Counted from the stretch's first letter, positions 28,074 to 38,755 are shown. The stretch: 64,000 nt of DNA from Roseospirillum parvum (GCF_900100455.1 NZ_FNCV01000003.1:124001-188000), one strand, 5' to 3'. Numbers and translations are program-made. Notes: generated by a model from the letters alone, not told the origin.

Positions 28074-28825
28074 GGTCGGGCCTCCGGGGGTTCGGGGGGC
28101 AGGGGGGGATCAGGGGGCAGGGTGGCCAGACTGTCCGGGCGACAGGACTGGCAGACATAGTCGATGCGCGAGCCGTCGCGGGCCGAGAAGCTCATGCCCA
28201 GCCAGCGACCGGCCCGGTCGTAGAACACCTTGGCGGCGAAATCGCCCTCGTAGCGCCATGCCTCGGCGGGGCAGGTGGTGCCACCACAGGGGACGCTGGC
28301 CTCGCCGAGGCGGGTCAGGGTGATCTCGGCGCGCTTGCCGTTCAGGGTGTTGATCAGCGCCGGCGGGGAGTCGGCGACCACCTGGGGGTTCCAGTGGTTG
28401 GTCGGATAGGCCGGGTCGCCGGCCCGCCAGACGCCGTTCGGGCCGCGCACCTCCAGTTGGCCGTCGCTGTCGCGGCGGGCCTCCACCTGGCGGAGGTCGC
28501 CGTCGTCGTCGGTGCGGCTCATCATCTCGATCAACTGGCCGTCGCGCCACAGGGCGTTGGACACATACTGGAAGCGGTACAGGGTCAGGCCGAACACCCC
28601 GACGTCGATGTCGGTTTCCGCCTTTACCCGAAGGCCGCCATCCTCGACCCGGCTGAAGTGAACCACATGGCGGCCGATGGGGGTTCCTTCGCGCACCACC
28701 TGATAGACGGCGCGATCACCATAGGTGCCCAGCGGATCGCGGGCGGCGGCCAGTTGCGGCTCGGCGGCGGCGGGCAAGGCGGGCAGCAGAAGGGCGGCCG
28801 CCAGAAGGATCGGGATGGGGCGCAT
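28070..28825 (-). CDS. DUF6134-type exported protein
   Basis: This 251-residue protein has a clear signal peptide (MRPIPILLAAALLLPALPAAA) and a periplasmic beta-rich domain. Segments such as GTPIGRHVVHFSR, FQYVSNALWRDGQLIEMMSRTDDDGD and PTNHWNPQVV resemble the DUF6134 family, for which I know no function. A C-terminal pair of CxxC-like motifs (CGGTTC at about 184-189, CQSC near 228) is notable. The tail is Pro-rich. It is the first gene of the operon and lies about 50 bp downstream of a TGATCC-N18-TATACG promoter, so it should be induced with the RpoE-ChrR system. The family name is from memory and should be checked. Confidence 0.72.
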   Translation of the reverse strand: MRPIPILLAAALLLPALPAAAEPQLAAARDPLGTYGDRAVYQVVREGTPIGRHVVHFSRVEDGGLRVKAETDIDVGVFGLTLYRFQYVSNALWRDGQLIEMMSRTDDDGDLRQVEARRDSDGQLEVRGPNGVWRAGDPAYPTNHWNPQVVADSPPALINTLNGKRAEITLTRLGEASVPCGGTTCPAEAWRYEGDFAAKVFYDRAGRWLGMSFSARDGSRIDYVCQSCRPDSLATLPPDPPLPPEPPEARP

Positions 28826-28873
28826 GGTGGTGTCGGCTCCGTTGGAAGACGGGCGAGAGGTGGGGCTTGTGAG

Positions 28874-28903
28874 CGTATACGCAAGGGGGCGGGCGGTGGA
28901 TCA
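28874..28903 (-). promoter_or_regulatory. RpoE (ECF11)-type promoter of the DUF6134-SDR-SnoaL operon
   Basis: On the minus strand TGATCC (28903-28898) is followed after exactly 18 nt by TATACG (28879-28874). Sequence and spacing match the promoters of rpoE and of the divergent lipid operon at 42.1-42.3 kb. Confidence 0.7.
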
Positions 28904-29273
28904 TCTCCCGAGTCGACCGCCCGGCGGAGCGGCCCGCCGGCGCGCCAGACCACATCGGCGGCATTTTCTGCACATCATATGGGCAATCTGCGCAATCTCA
29001 TTTCAGATGCCAATTTTCAGGGCAGGTATGTTTCGGTTGGCGTTGCCGGCACCGATCCCCTGTCCTACCTTAGCGGGGTGGCCGCCCGTGAGCGGATCGT
29101 GCCAAACCTGGAAATCGCGCCGCGTTTCAGACTTGGCAGGTCAGGCCGTTCCACCCGAAATGGGTGGGTCAAGGGCGGGAAACCGGGACCCATGACGTGG
29201 TTCGATTGATCGCCCCCGGCTTTGCGGCCGTGCCGAAATCATCCACTGGCCCTGCTTGAACGGCATTCCGAAT
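28904..29273 (+). other. nifA upstream region without a recognisable gene
   Basis: This 370-bp stretch separates the RpoE-type promoter from nifA. It is locally less GC-rich near 28970-29045. I find no credible open frame, no -24/-12 promoter with correct GG-N10-GC spacing, and no TGT-N10-ACA enhancer here, so nifA transcription probably uses another promoter class. The exact site is not evident. Confidence 0.5.
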
Positions 29274-31166
<1,893 letters not shown>

Positions 31167-31188
31167 TCCAGCGACGGCCGGCTGCCTC

Positions 31189-31244
31189 CTGTCGGACGGC
31201 AACTGTCGGACGACAACTGGCGGCCGACAACTGGCGCCCGACAA
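31189..31244 (+). repeat. Four 14-bp tandem repeats upstream of nifB
   Basis: Four copies of CTGKCGGMCGRCAA-like units lie at 31189-31202, 31203-31216, 31217-31230 and 31231-31244. Each ends in the trinucleotide CAA, and three contain CGACAA. The array starts 22 bp after nifA and ends 45 bp before the NifA enhancer site. Confidence 0.85.
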
Positions 31245-31288
31245 CGGAGGCCCGCGGCTGTGGGAATATGTCGGGAAGCGACCATGGG

Positions 31289-31304
31289 TGTCGGGGATGC
31301 GACA
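31289..31304 (+). promoter_or_regulatory. NifA upstream activating sequence for nifB
   Basis: TGT (31289-31291), ten bases, ACA (31302-31304) is an exact TGT-N10-ACA NifA binding site. A near copy, TGT-N10-CCA with similar internal bases, lies 20 bp upstream at 31269-31284. The distance to the predicted transcription start is about 75-80 bp. Confidence 0.8.
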
Positions 31305-31348
31305 TCGCAAATGGGCGACAAGCTGTTGAAATAGAAAGTTTTTAAATC

Positions 31349-31364
31349 TGGCACGGGGCTTGCT
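31349..31364 (+). promoter_or_regulatory. Sigma54 (-24/-12) promoter of the nifB operon
   Basis: TGGCAC-N5-TTGCT (31349-31364) matches the RpoN consensus with correct GG-N10-GC spacing. It lies 44 bp before the nifB GTG start and downstream of a NifA site. Confidence 0.92.
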
Positions 31365-31407
31365 GATTGGTCGGGGACCCTTCCTCGATGGCCCAGGGAG
31401 TTGCCCC

Positions 31408-32844
31408 GTGTCCGACATCTCGCCCCGCCGCCTGTCGCTGGCCAGCCTGACCACGTCGGCCAAGGCGCGTCCCAGCCAGCCCAGCAACCCGGAAACCCGG
31501 GATCACCCCTGCTACAGTGCCGAGGCGCACCACCACTTCGCCCGCCTGCATCTGGCCGTGGCGCCGGGGTGCAACATCCAGTGCAACTACTGCAACCGCA
31601 AATACGACTGCGCCAACGAAAGCCGCCCCGGCGTGGTCTCCGAACGCCTGACCCCGGAGCAGGGTCTGCGCAAGGCGGTGGCGGTGGCCAACCGGGTGCC
31701 GGAACTGTCGGTGCTCGGCATCGCCGGGCCGGGCGACGCCCTGCACGACTGGCGGCGCACCTTCCGCACCCTGGAGCTGATCAGGCAGGAGCTGCCCCAT
31801 CTCACCCTGTGTCTGGCCACCAACGGCCTCAGCCTGCCGGATCATGTGGACGGGCTGATCGAGCTGGGGGTCAAGCACGTCACCATCACCATCAACGCCA
31901 TCGACCCCGAGGTGGGCGCCGCCATCCACCCCTGGGTGGCCTTCGGCGGACGCCGCCACAGCGGGCGGGCCGGGGCCGAGATCCTGATCGAGCGCCAGTT
32001 GGCCGGGCTTGATGCCCTGGTTGCCCAGGGGGCGCTGGTCAAGGTCAACTCGGTGCTGGTGCCGGGGATCAACGATCAGCACCTGAGCGCCGTCAACGCC
32101 GAGGTGCGCGGGCGCGGCGCCTTCCTGCACAACGTCATGCCGCTGATCAGCGACCCGGCCCATGGCACCCACTTCGGGCTGACCGGCCAGCGCGGCCCGA
32201 CCAACGCCGAGTTGGCCGAGGTGCGCGATCGTCTGGGCGAGGACGCCCGGCTGATGCGCCATTGCCGCCAGTGCCGGGCCGACGCGGTGGGCCGTCTGGG
32301 CGAGGACCGGGGGGCCGAGTTCGCCCTCGACAGCCTGCCCGAGACGCCGGAAACCTTCGACCCGTCGCCGGCCGAGGCGTACCGCGCGGTGGTCGCCGAG
32401 GAGCGCGCCGAGCAGAGCGCCGCCGCCGCCGATGCCGACCGCCAGGTGGCCAAGGTGGCTGCCCTGGCCGACGGCGTGCCGCGCACGGTGGCCGTCTGCA
32501 CGCGCGGCGGCGGGCGGGTCAACCAGCACTTCGGTCACGCCCGCGAGTTCCACATCTACCGCGTCGACGGCGACGGGGTGCGCTTCAAGGGCCTGACCCG
32601 GGCCGACAACTACTGCCTGGGCGGCTCCGGCGACGGCGACGCCTGGCCGGGGATTCTCGGTGCCCTTCAGGGGGTGGACGTGGTGCTGTGCGGGCGGATC
32701 GGTGAGCGGCCGCGCGCCGTGCTGGCCGAAAACGGCATTGCCGCCGACGACAGCCGGGCCTATCACCACATCGAGGCGGCCATCACCGCCTGGTATGTGG
32801 AGCAGGCCGAAGCCCTGTCCTCCCAGGCCGTCCGTCCGGCCTGA
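31408..32844 (+). CDS. nifB: NifB, FeMo-cofactor precursor (NifB-co) synthase
   Basis: NifB is a radical SAM enzyme that fuses [4Fe-4S] units and inserts the central carbide to form NifB-co, the precursor of the nitrogenase iron-molybdenum cofactor. The 478-residue protein has the radical SAM motif with Cys55, Cys59 and Cys62 (CNIQCNYC) and further conserved cysteines. A C-terminal NifX-like domain (from about residue 365, TVAVCTRGGGRVNQHFGHAREF) is fused, as in most proteobacterial NifB. The GTG start has GGGAG 8 bp upstream. It heads the operon nifB-ferredoxin-nifZ-nifT. Confidence 0.97.
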   Translation: MSDISPRRLSLASLTTSAKARPSQPSNPETRDHPCYSAEAHHHFARLHLAVAPGCNIQCNYCNRKYDCANESRPGVVSERLTPEQGLRKAVAVANRVPELSVLGIAGPGDALHDWRRTFRTLELIRQELPHLTLCLATNGLSLPDHVDGLIELGVKHVTITINAIDPEVGAAIHPWVAFGGRRHSGRAGAEILIERQLAGLDALVAQGALVKVNSVLVPGINDQHLSAVNAEVRGRGAFLHNVMPLISDPAHGTHFGLTGQRGPTNAELAEVRDRLGEDARLMRHCRQCRADAVGRLGEDRGAEFALDSLPETPETFDPSPAEAYRAVVAEERAEQSAAAADADRQVAKVAALADGVPRTVAVCTRGGGRVNQHFGHAREFHIYRVDGDGVRFKGLTRADNYCLGGSGDGDAWPGILGALQGVDVVLCGRIGERPRAVLAENGIAADDSRAYHHIEAAITAWYVEQAEALSSQAVRPA

Positions 32845-32882
32845 TCCTGTCCCATCCAAGCTAACGGAGAGCGAAGCCCATC

Positions 32883-33077
32883 ATGGCCTATCAGATCCTG
32901 GTTGACGAGTGCACCGTCTGCGGTGCCTGCGAGTTCGAATGCCCCAACGGCGCCATCTCGATGAAGGGCGACAGCTACGTCATCGACGCCGCGGCTTGCA
33001 ACGAGTGCGAGGGCGTCTCCGACGTGCCGCAGTGCGAAACCGCCTGCCCGGTGCCCGGCGTCATCGTCCCCGCCTGA
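32883..33077 (+). CDS. fdxN: 2[4Fe-4S] ferredoxin, FdxN type
   Basis: This is a 64-residue bacterial ferredoxin with Cys10, 13, 16 and 20 ([11 protein letters not shown]) and Cys39, 42, 51 and 55. The second motif has an 8-residue insertion between its second and third cysteines, as in nif-linked ferredoxins. It probably donates electrons to NifB or nitrogenase. It lies 38 bp after nifB with a GGAGAG ribosome site. The symbol is by position and type. Confidence 0.92.
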   Translation: MAYQILVDECTVCGACEFECPNGAISMKGDSYVIDAAACNECEGVSDVPQCETACPVPGVIVPA

Positions 33078-33097
33078 GTGATCGGAAACCCCACCCC

Positions 33098-33379
33098 ATG
33101 GACGACATCGAAATCTACCAGCCGCCGGCCTTCGAGTACGGGACCCGGGTGCGGGCCCTGACCCAGATCCGCAACGACGGCACCTTTCCCGGTGCTGATC
33201 GCGGGCAGGTGCTGGTCGAGGCCGGCGAGGAAGGGTACGTGCGTTCGCTCGGCACCTTCCTGCAGACGGCCTATGTCTATGGGGTGGACTTCATCGACAG
33301 CGGCCGGGTGGTCGGCATGCGGGCCCACGAACTGGCCGCCGTCGACCCCGCCCAACCCGAGGAGACCCCCGCTTCATGA
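33098..33379 (+). CDS. nifZ: NifZ family protein
   Basis: This 93-residue small protein is of the NifZ type, which assists maturation of the nitrogenase MoFe protein P-clusters. Recognisable segments are FEYGTRVRALTQIRNDGTFPG, EEGYVRSLGTFLQTAYVYGVDFIDSGRVVGMRAHEL, closely following the NifZ pattern (RNDGT, GYVRxxGTFLQ, GRxVGxRxxEL). The ATG at 33098 comes 20 bp after the ferredoxin stop. Its end overlaps the nifT start by 4 nt. Confidence 0.93.
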   Translation: MDDIEIYQPPAFEYGTRVRALTQIRNDGTFPGADRGQVLVEAGEEGYVRSLGTFLQTAYVYGVDFIDSGRVVGMRAHELAAVDPAQPEETPAS

Positions 33380-33585
33380 AAGTGACCCTGCGCAAGACTG
33401 CCAAGGGCTATGAGATCTACGTCCCCAAGAAGGACCTGGAAGAGCCCGTGGTGGCCATGGAAAACGAGGCGCCGTGGGGCGGTTGGATCGAGATCGGCAA
33501 CGGCTGGCGCTTCCAGATGCCCGAGATGCCGGCCGACACCCCGCTGCCGCTGACCGTCGAGGCCCGCCGCCTGAGCGCCGACTGA
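33376..33585 (+). CDS. nifT: NifT/FixU family protein
   Basis: This is a 69-residue protein with the NifT/FixU signature MKVTLRK...YEIYVPKKDLEE and WGGWIEIGNGWRFQMPEM. NifT is conserved in nif operons but dispensable, and its molecular role is not known. It overlaps nifZ by 4 nt (ATGA) and is the last gene of the operon, followed 50 bp later by a perfect hairpin. Confidence 0.93.
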   Translation: MKVTLRKTAKGYEIYVPKKDLEEPVVAMENEAPWGGWIEIGNGWRFQMPEMPADTPLPLTVEARRLSAD

Positions 33586-33637
33586 ACGCCGACTGGAAAC
33601 CTCGCGCCAAGGCCGGGAGCCTGGCCCCCTGACCTGT

Positions 33638-33667
33638 TACGGCCGACGTGATCGCACGTCGGCCGTA
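33638..33667 (+). terminator. Hairpin at the end of the nifB operon
   Basis: A perfect 13-bp stem (33638-33650 with 33655-33667, TACGGCCGACGTG and complement) with loop ATCG. The following sequence is only weakly T-rich, so termination may be Rho-assisted. Confidence 0.65.
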
Positions 33668-33846
33668 TGTGCTTTGGCCGCCGCCAAAAAAGGCCGGCCA
33701 GATTGGTGGGGGCCAGTTCGTCGAAGCCGGCTCCCCCCAAGGGTCGCCATCACCGCGATCATGGGAAAGCCCATCGTCCTGGCAAACGCACGCGTCAAGG
33801 CCGGGCGTGCCTGGATGCCAAGACACGCTTGATCAACACGGATAAT

Positions 33847-34254
33847 CTAGCCTGGAAGACCATCCAGTTTCGGAATGTCTTCCAGGCCCTCGTACCACGC
33901 CGCTCTGCTTGCAAAACAGATATGCGCGCTTGGTGGGGTGTCGATCACCCCATCAATACTCCCGGCCGGGACGACCAGCAGGCTGCCTTCTGATTGAACA
34001 CTCGGAAGAGCGGACCCGCATTTTATGCAAAAGCTTTTCTGGTGTCGGGTCTCCGGAAGCCGATAGGTCTGGATACTGTCAATGCCAGACAGCCAATCAA
34101 CCGTGGCTGTCGATGAAAACAAATTTGCCGCATGCGCGGACCCCGTGTCTTTTCGACAGCGCTTGCAGTGGCAAAGAAAAAACCCCTCAAAATCACCTGA
34201 GATCTGAAATTTAACGGTGCCACATAAACAGGAACCGGATGTGATTGGGGTCAT
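33847..34254 (-). CDS. GFA family (CENP-V type) zinc-binding protein
   Basis: This 135-residue protein has the GFA/CENP-V fold, with zinc-ligand cysteines Cys9, 11, 28, 30, 33, 76 and 79 (CLCG, CHCKRC, CIKCGS). Members include glutathione-dependent formaldehyde-activating enzyme, but most have no demonstrated activity. The ATG at 34254 gives the family N-terminus MTPITSGSCLCGTVKFQ. The gene and its flanks are clearly AT-richer than the surrounding DNA and use codons such as AAA, TTT and ATT that neighbours avoid, suggesting recent horizontal acquisition between the nif operon and tamB. Confidence 0.87.
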   Translation of the reverse strand: MTPITSGSCLCGTVKFQISGDFEGFFLCHCKRCRKDTGSAHAANLFSSTATVDWLSGIDSIQTYRLPETRHQKSFCIKCGSALPSVQSEGSLLVVPAGSIDGVIDTPPSAHICFASRAAWYEGLEDIPKLDGLPG

Positions 34255-34329
34255 GACGGCATGCTCATGATTTTTTGGATGCGGAATCGTGATGGTGATT
34301 GGCGCCTGCCAGAACAATGGGTCCCGAGC

Positions 34330-37300
34330 TTAATAGTCATAGCTCCAGTTGATGCCCACCTCACCGCTGGCGTCGGCGCCGGCCTTGGTCTCCACCGACA
34401 GGGTGTCGGTCAACTCGACCTCCACGGTGGCCTCGCTGCTCGTGGCGTCGGCTCCCTGGGCGACCCCCACATAGACGCTGTCCGACAGGTAGGTGCCGGC
34501 CTCCACGGTGGGGCCGTCGGCGCCGCCGCCGACCGACAGGCGGTCCAGGCCCAGCGCTCCCCTCAGGCCGCCGATCACATCCAGGCCGCCGCCGGTGCCG
34601 TCGTCGGTCAGCTCCGAAATGGCGGTCGCCACCTGGATCGCCTCGGCCTGCGACAACTGGCTGACTTTCTTGCCGAACAGGATGCGCGCCAGCACCTCGT
34701 CCTGGGGCAGGGGCGGGTTGGCGGTCAGCGCCAGATCGAAGTCCGAGGCCGGGCCGGAGACCGCCACGATGCCGGTGAAACTGCCCGCCGGATGCTCGGC
34801 CCGCACGTCGAGCAGCGGGTCGATGGGCTGGCCGCCGTGGAACTCGATCAACCCCTTGGCCAGCTCGAAGCGTTTGCCGGCCAGCACGAACTCGCCGCGC
34901 ACCACGTTGATGGCGCCGGTCACCCGGGGTGCGGCGGCGCTGCCGGTGACGTGCAGGTCGCCGGCCCATTCCGACTCCAGCCCCCGCCCGCGCACCATGA
35001 TCCGGCGCGGCAGGTGGACCCGCACATCGAGCCCGATGCCCGGGTCCTGGCTGGCGGCGGCCGTCCGCGCCGGGGCGCTGTCGCGGCGGTCCGGGTGGTT
35101 GACCTCGATCACGTCCAGCTCTGGCGGGCTGCCGGCCGGCGGGGCGATCAGCCGCACCTCGACCGGGGTGACGGTCAGATCGCCGGTCACCTGACCATCG
35201 GTGGGGGCCCCCCCGAAGGCCACATGGCCGGCCACGGTGGCCTCGATCTCGTCGCGGCGGATCAGGGTGGCCTGATCCAGGGTGACCTTGGCATCGATGG
35301 CCGGCGCGCCGCCCTCGGGCAGATCGACCCGGCCGGTCAGGGCCAGGCGACCATCGCCGCCATCCTGGGCGTTGCCCTCCAGGGTGAACTGGCGGCCGGC
35401 GCGGGCGGCCAGGGTGAAGGCGCCGTTGGTCAGCACGGTGCCGGTCATCAGGTTCTCGTAGGCGAACTCGCTCAGCGTCACCTGCCCCGAGGGGCGCGGT
35501 TGGCCGACCGAGCCATCCACCGACAGGTTCACATCAACCGCGCCGGACATCCGGTGCTCGGGCAGCGGGACCAGGGCGGTCAGCGCCTGAAGGGGGCCCT
35601 GCCAACGGGCGGTGGCGGCCAGCGGCCCGTCGCCCGGCACCGAAAGGGCCGGGGCGCGGCCGCTCAGCGGCAGGGCAAAGGTGGCGGCCAGCGGTTCCTC
35701 GCCCAGGCCGCCGAGATCGGCCCGCCCGGACAGGCGCTGCCCGTTCCAGGTGGCCTCGCCGGTCAGGCCCAGGCTGGGGCTGTTGTCGATCTCGGCCAGG
35801 GTGACGCTGTCGGCGGAAATGCTGGCCCGGGCGCTTGTGGGTTCCACGTGGGCCTGGGCGTTGAGGGTGCCGCCGGCCAGCCGGTTGAGGCCGGCCAGCC
35901 GGTCGACCCAGGCCAGATCGAGGCCGGACAGGGCCACATCGGCCCGCGTTTCCTGGTCGCCGAGCGCGGCATCCAGGGTCAGGCGGGCCGGGCCCAGGCC
36001 CAGGTCGAGGCCGCTGACCGTGGTTTCGCCGCCATCCAGGGTCACCGTCGCCGGGCCGTTCAGGGCCAGCGCCGCCTGGGCCAGATCGCCGGAAAGGTCG
36101 GACAGCACGAGGCGGGTCGGCGGGCCGGCCAACTCGGCCCGACCCCCGGCCTTCAGGCTGGCCAGCCGGCGGCCGTCGGCGGCCACGTCGGTCAGCCCCA
36201 GGGTCCAGGCCAGATCGGCCAGACTGCCGCTGGCCCCGGCGCGGACCGCCTGCCAGCCCACCCCCGGGCCTTGGCCGGGCCCCAGGGCCAGCTCGGCGTT
36301 CAGGCTGGGGGTGGCGAACAGGCTGGCGGCCCGGGCGTCGAGGCGCAGGTCGTTCACGCTCACCCCATCGTCGGGCAGGGCGAGGTCGCCGGCCAGGGTC
36401 AGTTCGGCGGTCTGGCCGTTGTCCGGCGACAGGGTGAGGTCGAGATCGAGGCGGCCACCGCCCCGGCGGCCGGCCAGCGGCGCCAGGGCGGCCATGTCGA
36501 GGCCCCCGTCGAGGCGGCCGGAAAGGCGCGGCCCGGACAGGTCGGCGGCCACGTTCCCGGCCAGACGACTGCCGGCGCCTTCAAGGATGAAGTCATTCAT
36601 GTCAAGCTTCTGGCCAGCGAACCTTATGTCGCTCGACAGGTTGACCGCTTGCCCCCGGGGCGCCGCGCGGGCTTCCAGCCGGGCCTCGATGGCGGCGCCG
36701 AGGACCGCCGACAGGTCAAGTCGGGGATCGCCCAGCGGCGTCCCGGCCAGGGCCACCCGCTGGCCGCTCAGGTTGGCGGCGATGGCCGGTTCGGCCAGCG
36801 GCCCCTGGGCCATCAGGTCGAGGCCAAGGGCGCCGGCCATCTCCATCCCCAGGCCGGGGCCGAGCGGGGCGAGGGCGGGAATCTTGAGCCCGAGCGCCCC
36901 ATCAACTCGGGAAAAGCCATTGTCCAGGGTCACCGCCCCGTGGCCGGAGAGCCCGGCGGCGGCCAGTTTCAGGCCCTCCAGGCGGGCCGTTCCGGTGGCA
37001 AGGTCGGCGCTCACCCGGCTGGTCAGGTGGGGGGTCGGGCCGAGCAGTGCCGGGCCCGGGGCGGGCAGGCCGCGCACCCCCTGGCCCCACAGGGTGAGGT
37101 CGGCCGTGGCCCCCTCCAGGCTGGCCTCAAGGTGCGACAGGTCGGCGTCCAGCCGGCCGGCCAGGGGCAGCCCGGTCAGCCCTTTCAGGGCCGCCAGATC
37201 GACCACCGCCGCGCCCAGACGGCCGCGCGCCGTCAGGCTGGCGAGGTCCACCTCGAGGTGGCCGCCAGCGGCCACGGCGCCGCTGCCGATCCTGAGATTG

Positions 37301-38754
37301 TCCACGGTCAGGCCCTGGGCGGCGTCATCGAGGGCGAGGTCGGCGGTCAGGGCGGTTTGCGGGCCGAGCAGGCCGTCCAGCGAGGGCAGGCCGTGCGGTC
37401 CCTGGGCCCTCAAGTCCAGGGCGCCGGCCAGCAACGGTCCGCCGCCGCTGTTCAGGGTGCCGTCGAAGGCCAGGTGCAGCGGCCCGGCGCCGATGCCGCC
37501 GCCGGCCGCCCGGGCGGCGCCGAGGTTCACGGACAGCGGGGCCCCCTGGGCCGGGTCGCCGGACAACCCGGCCTCCAGCACCACTTGGCGCAGCTCCACG
37601 GCATCCCCCAGGCCCAGCGGGGCGGCGTCGGCCAGTCGGGCGCCGAGACGGGCCGACAGGCCGCCGCCCTCGGCCAGCGCGGCATCGGCATCGACCGCCA
37701 GTCCGTCGCCGGCCACGGCCAGCGAGGCCAAAAGGTCGCCGCCGGCCAGCCCCGCCGACAGCCCCAGATCGATGGGGTTGGCGAGCAGCGGCGGACCGAG
37801 GGCGGCCAGTTCCGGTCCCGGAACGATACGCCCATCAAGGCCGATCTCGGGCCCCTCGGCCCAGGCGGCGGAGAGGTCGGCGGCCAGGGCGGCAAAGCCC
37901 TCCGCCGAGGCTTCCAGGCGCCCCCGCCAGTCGGCCGCCGGGCCGCTGCCCTTCAGCGACAGGGCCAGCGCCGGGGCGCCGGGCAGGCCGGACAGCCGCG
38001 CCGCCAGACCGCCGGCCGGGCCGCTGAAGGCCAGATCAAGGTCGAGCCGGCTGGCGTCGGCCGGCAGGGCCAGATCGGCGCTCAGCGAATCCCCCGGGGC
38101 GTCGGTGCGCCGGACCATCAGATGACCGCGCAGCACGCCGGCGCCGTCCACGCTCAGGTGCCCCTCGGCGCCCAGGACGAGGGCCAGCCCGGCCACCGCC
38201 TCGCCCAGTTCCAGACGGTCGATGGCCAGCCTGTCCAGGCGCAGGGTGAGGGGCGGCGGTGACGGCGGGCCGGCCGGCAGGTCGACCGGCTCGGGCTCGG
38301 CCGACGGCGGCGCCGGCGCGAAGGCGGGCAGGCGGTGCAGGCGCGGCTGGTCGGCGGCCAGGGTGGCCACATGCAGGCGGCCGCCGAGCAGGGCCAGCGG
38401 TCGCCAGGCCAGGGTCAGGCCGTCGGCCTCGAACCACGGGCCGTCGGCATCGGCCAGGGCGATGTCGCGCAGGGTGAAATCGATCGGCAGCAGGCCGTCC
38501 ACGGCGCCGATGCGAATGGACGACAGGGCCGGATCGTCGACCGCCGCCACCACCTGGTCCATCACCCAGTCGCGCCCGGCCCGGGTGTTGAGGCCGGCCA
38601 TGACCAGGACGAGGATGAGCACCAGCAGGCCAGCCAGCCCGGCCACGGCGACGCCGCCGGCGAGCAGCAGGCGCCGTCCCCGGCGCTCGGCCTTCAGCGG
38701 CGCCAGTTTTTTCAGCCCTTCCAGGCTGCGCAGGAAATTTGGCGGCGAGGCCAT
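34330..38754 (-). CDS. tamB: TamB (translocation and assembly module, DUF490 protein)
   Basis: TamB is a very long inner-membrane-anchored periplasmic protein that spans to TamA in the outer membrane and is implicated in barrel-protein insertion and phospholipid transport. The 1474-residue protein has a single N-terminal membrane segment at about residues 29-53. A long beta-helical body of amphipathic repeats rich in Leu/Gly/Asp follows, and then the conserved DUF490 C-terminus (PPLPQDEVLARILFGKKVSQLSQAEAIQVATAI, GVAQGADATSSEATVEVEL). It begins 1 bp after the tamA stop, confirming an operon. The length is a little above typical TamB. Confidence 0.93.
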   Translation of the reverse strand: MASPPNFLRSLEGLKKLAPLKAERRGRRLLLAGGVAVAGLAGLLVLILVLVMAGLNTRAGRDWVMDQVVAAVDDPALSSIRIGAVDGLLPIDFTLRDIALADADGPWFEADGLTLAWRPLALLGGRLHVATLAADQPRLHRLPAFAPAPPSAEPEPVDLPAGPPSPPPLTLRLDRLAIDRLELGEAVAGLALVLGAEGHLSVDGAGVLRGHLMVRRTDAPGDSLSADLALPADASRLDLDLAFSGPAGGLAARLSGLPGAPALALSLKGSGPAADWRGRLEASAEGFAALAADLSAAWAEGPEIGLDGRIVPGPELAALGPPLLANPIDLGLSAGLAGGDLLASLAVAGDGLAVDADAALAEGGGLSARLGARLADAAPLGLGDAVELRQVVLEAGLSGDPAQGAPLSVNLGAARAAGGGIGAGPLHLAFDGTLNSGGGPLLAGALDLRAQGPHGLPSLDGLLGPQTALTADLALDDAAQGLTVDNLRIGSGAVAAGGHLEVDLASLTARGRLGAAVVDLAALKGLTGLPLAGRLDADLSHLEASLEGATADLTLWGQGVRGLPAPGPALLGPTPHLTSRVSADLATGTARLEGLKLAAAGLSGHGAVTLDNGFSRVDGALGLKIPALAPLGPGLGMEMAGALGLDLMAQGPLAEPAIAANLSGQRVALAGTPLGDPRLDLSAVLGAAIEARLEARAAPRGQAVNLSSDIRFAGQKLDMNDFILEGAGSRLAGNVAADLSGPRLSGRLDGGLDMAALAPLAGRRGGGRLDLDLTLSPDNGQTAELTLAGDLALPDDGVSVNDLRLDARAASLFATPSLNAELALGPGQGPGVGWQAVRAGASGSLADLAWTLGLTDVAADGRRLASLKAGGRAELAGPPTRLVLSDLSGDLAQAALALNGPATVTLDGGETTVSGLDLGLGPARLTLDAALGDQETRADVALSGLDLAWVDRLAGLNRLAGGTLNAQAHVEPTSARASISADSVTLAEIDNSPSLGLTGEATWNGQRLSGRADLGGLGEEPLAATFALPLSGRAPALSVPGDGPLAATARWQGPLQALTALVPLPEHRMSGAVDVNLSVDGSVGQPRPSGQVTLSEFAYENLMTGTVLTNGAFTLAARAGRQFTLEGNAQDGGDGRLALTGRVDLPEGGAPAIDAKVTLDQATLIRRDEIEATVAGHVAFGGAPTDGQVTGDLTVTPVEVRLIAPPAGSPPELDVIEVNHPDRRDSAPARTAAASQDPGIGLDVRVHLPRRIMVRGRGLESEWAGDLHVTGSAAAPRVTGAINVVRGEFVLAGKRFELAKGLIEFHGGQPIDPLLDVRAEHPAGSFTGIVAVSGPASDFDLALTANPPLPQDEVLARILFGKKVSQLSQAEAIQVATAISELTDDGTGGGLDVIGGLRGALGLDRLSVGGGADGPTVEAGTYLSDSVYVGVAQGADATSSEATVEVELTDTLSVETKAGADASGEVGINWSYDY

Positions 38755-38755
38755 G

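Noticed and set aside
28904-29273. A sigma54 promoter in front of nifA
   Set aside because: Several TGGC-containing stretches exist but none has GG-N10-GC spacing.
34261-38262. A 1333-codon plus-strand open frame opposite tamB
   Set aside because: The opposite strand encodes a full TamB with conserved C-terminus and operon context; the plus-strand translation is low-complexity Gly/Gln/Ala/Arg sequence.
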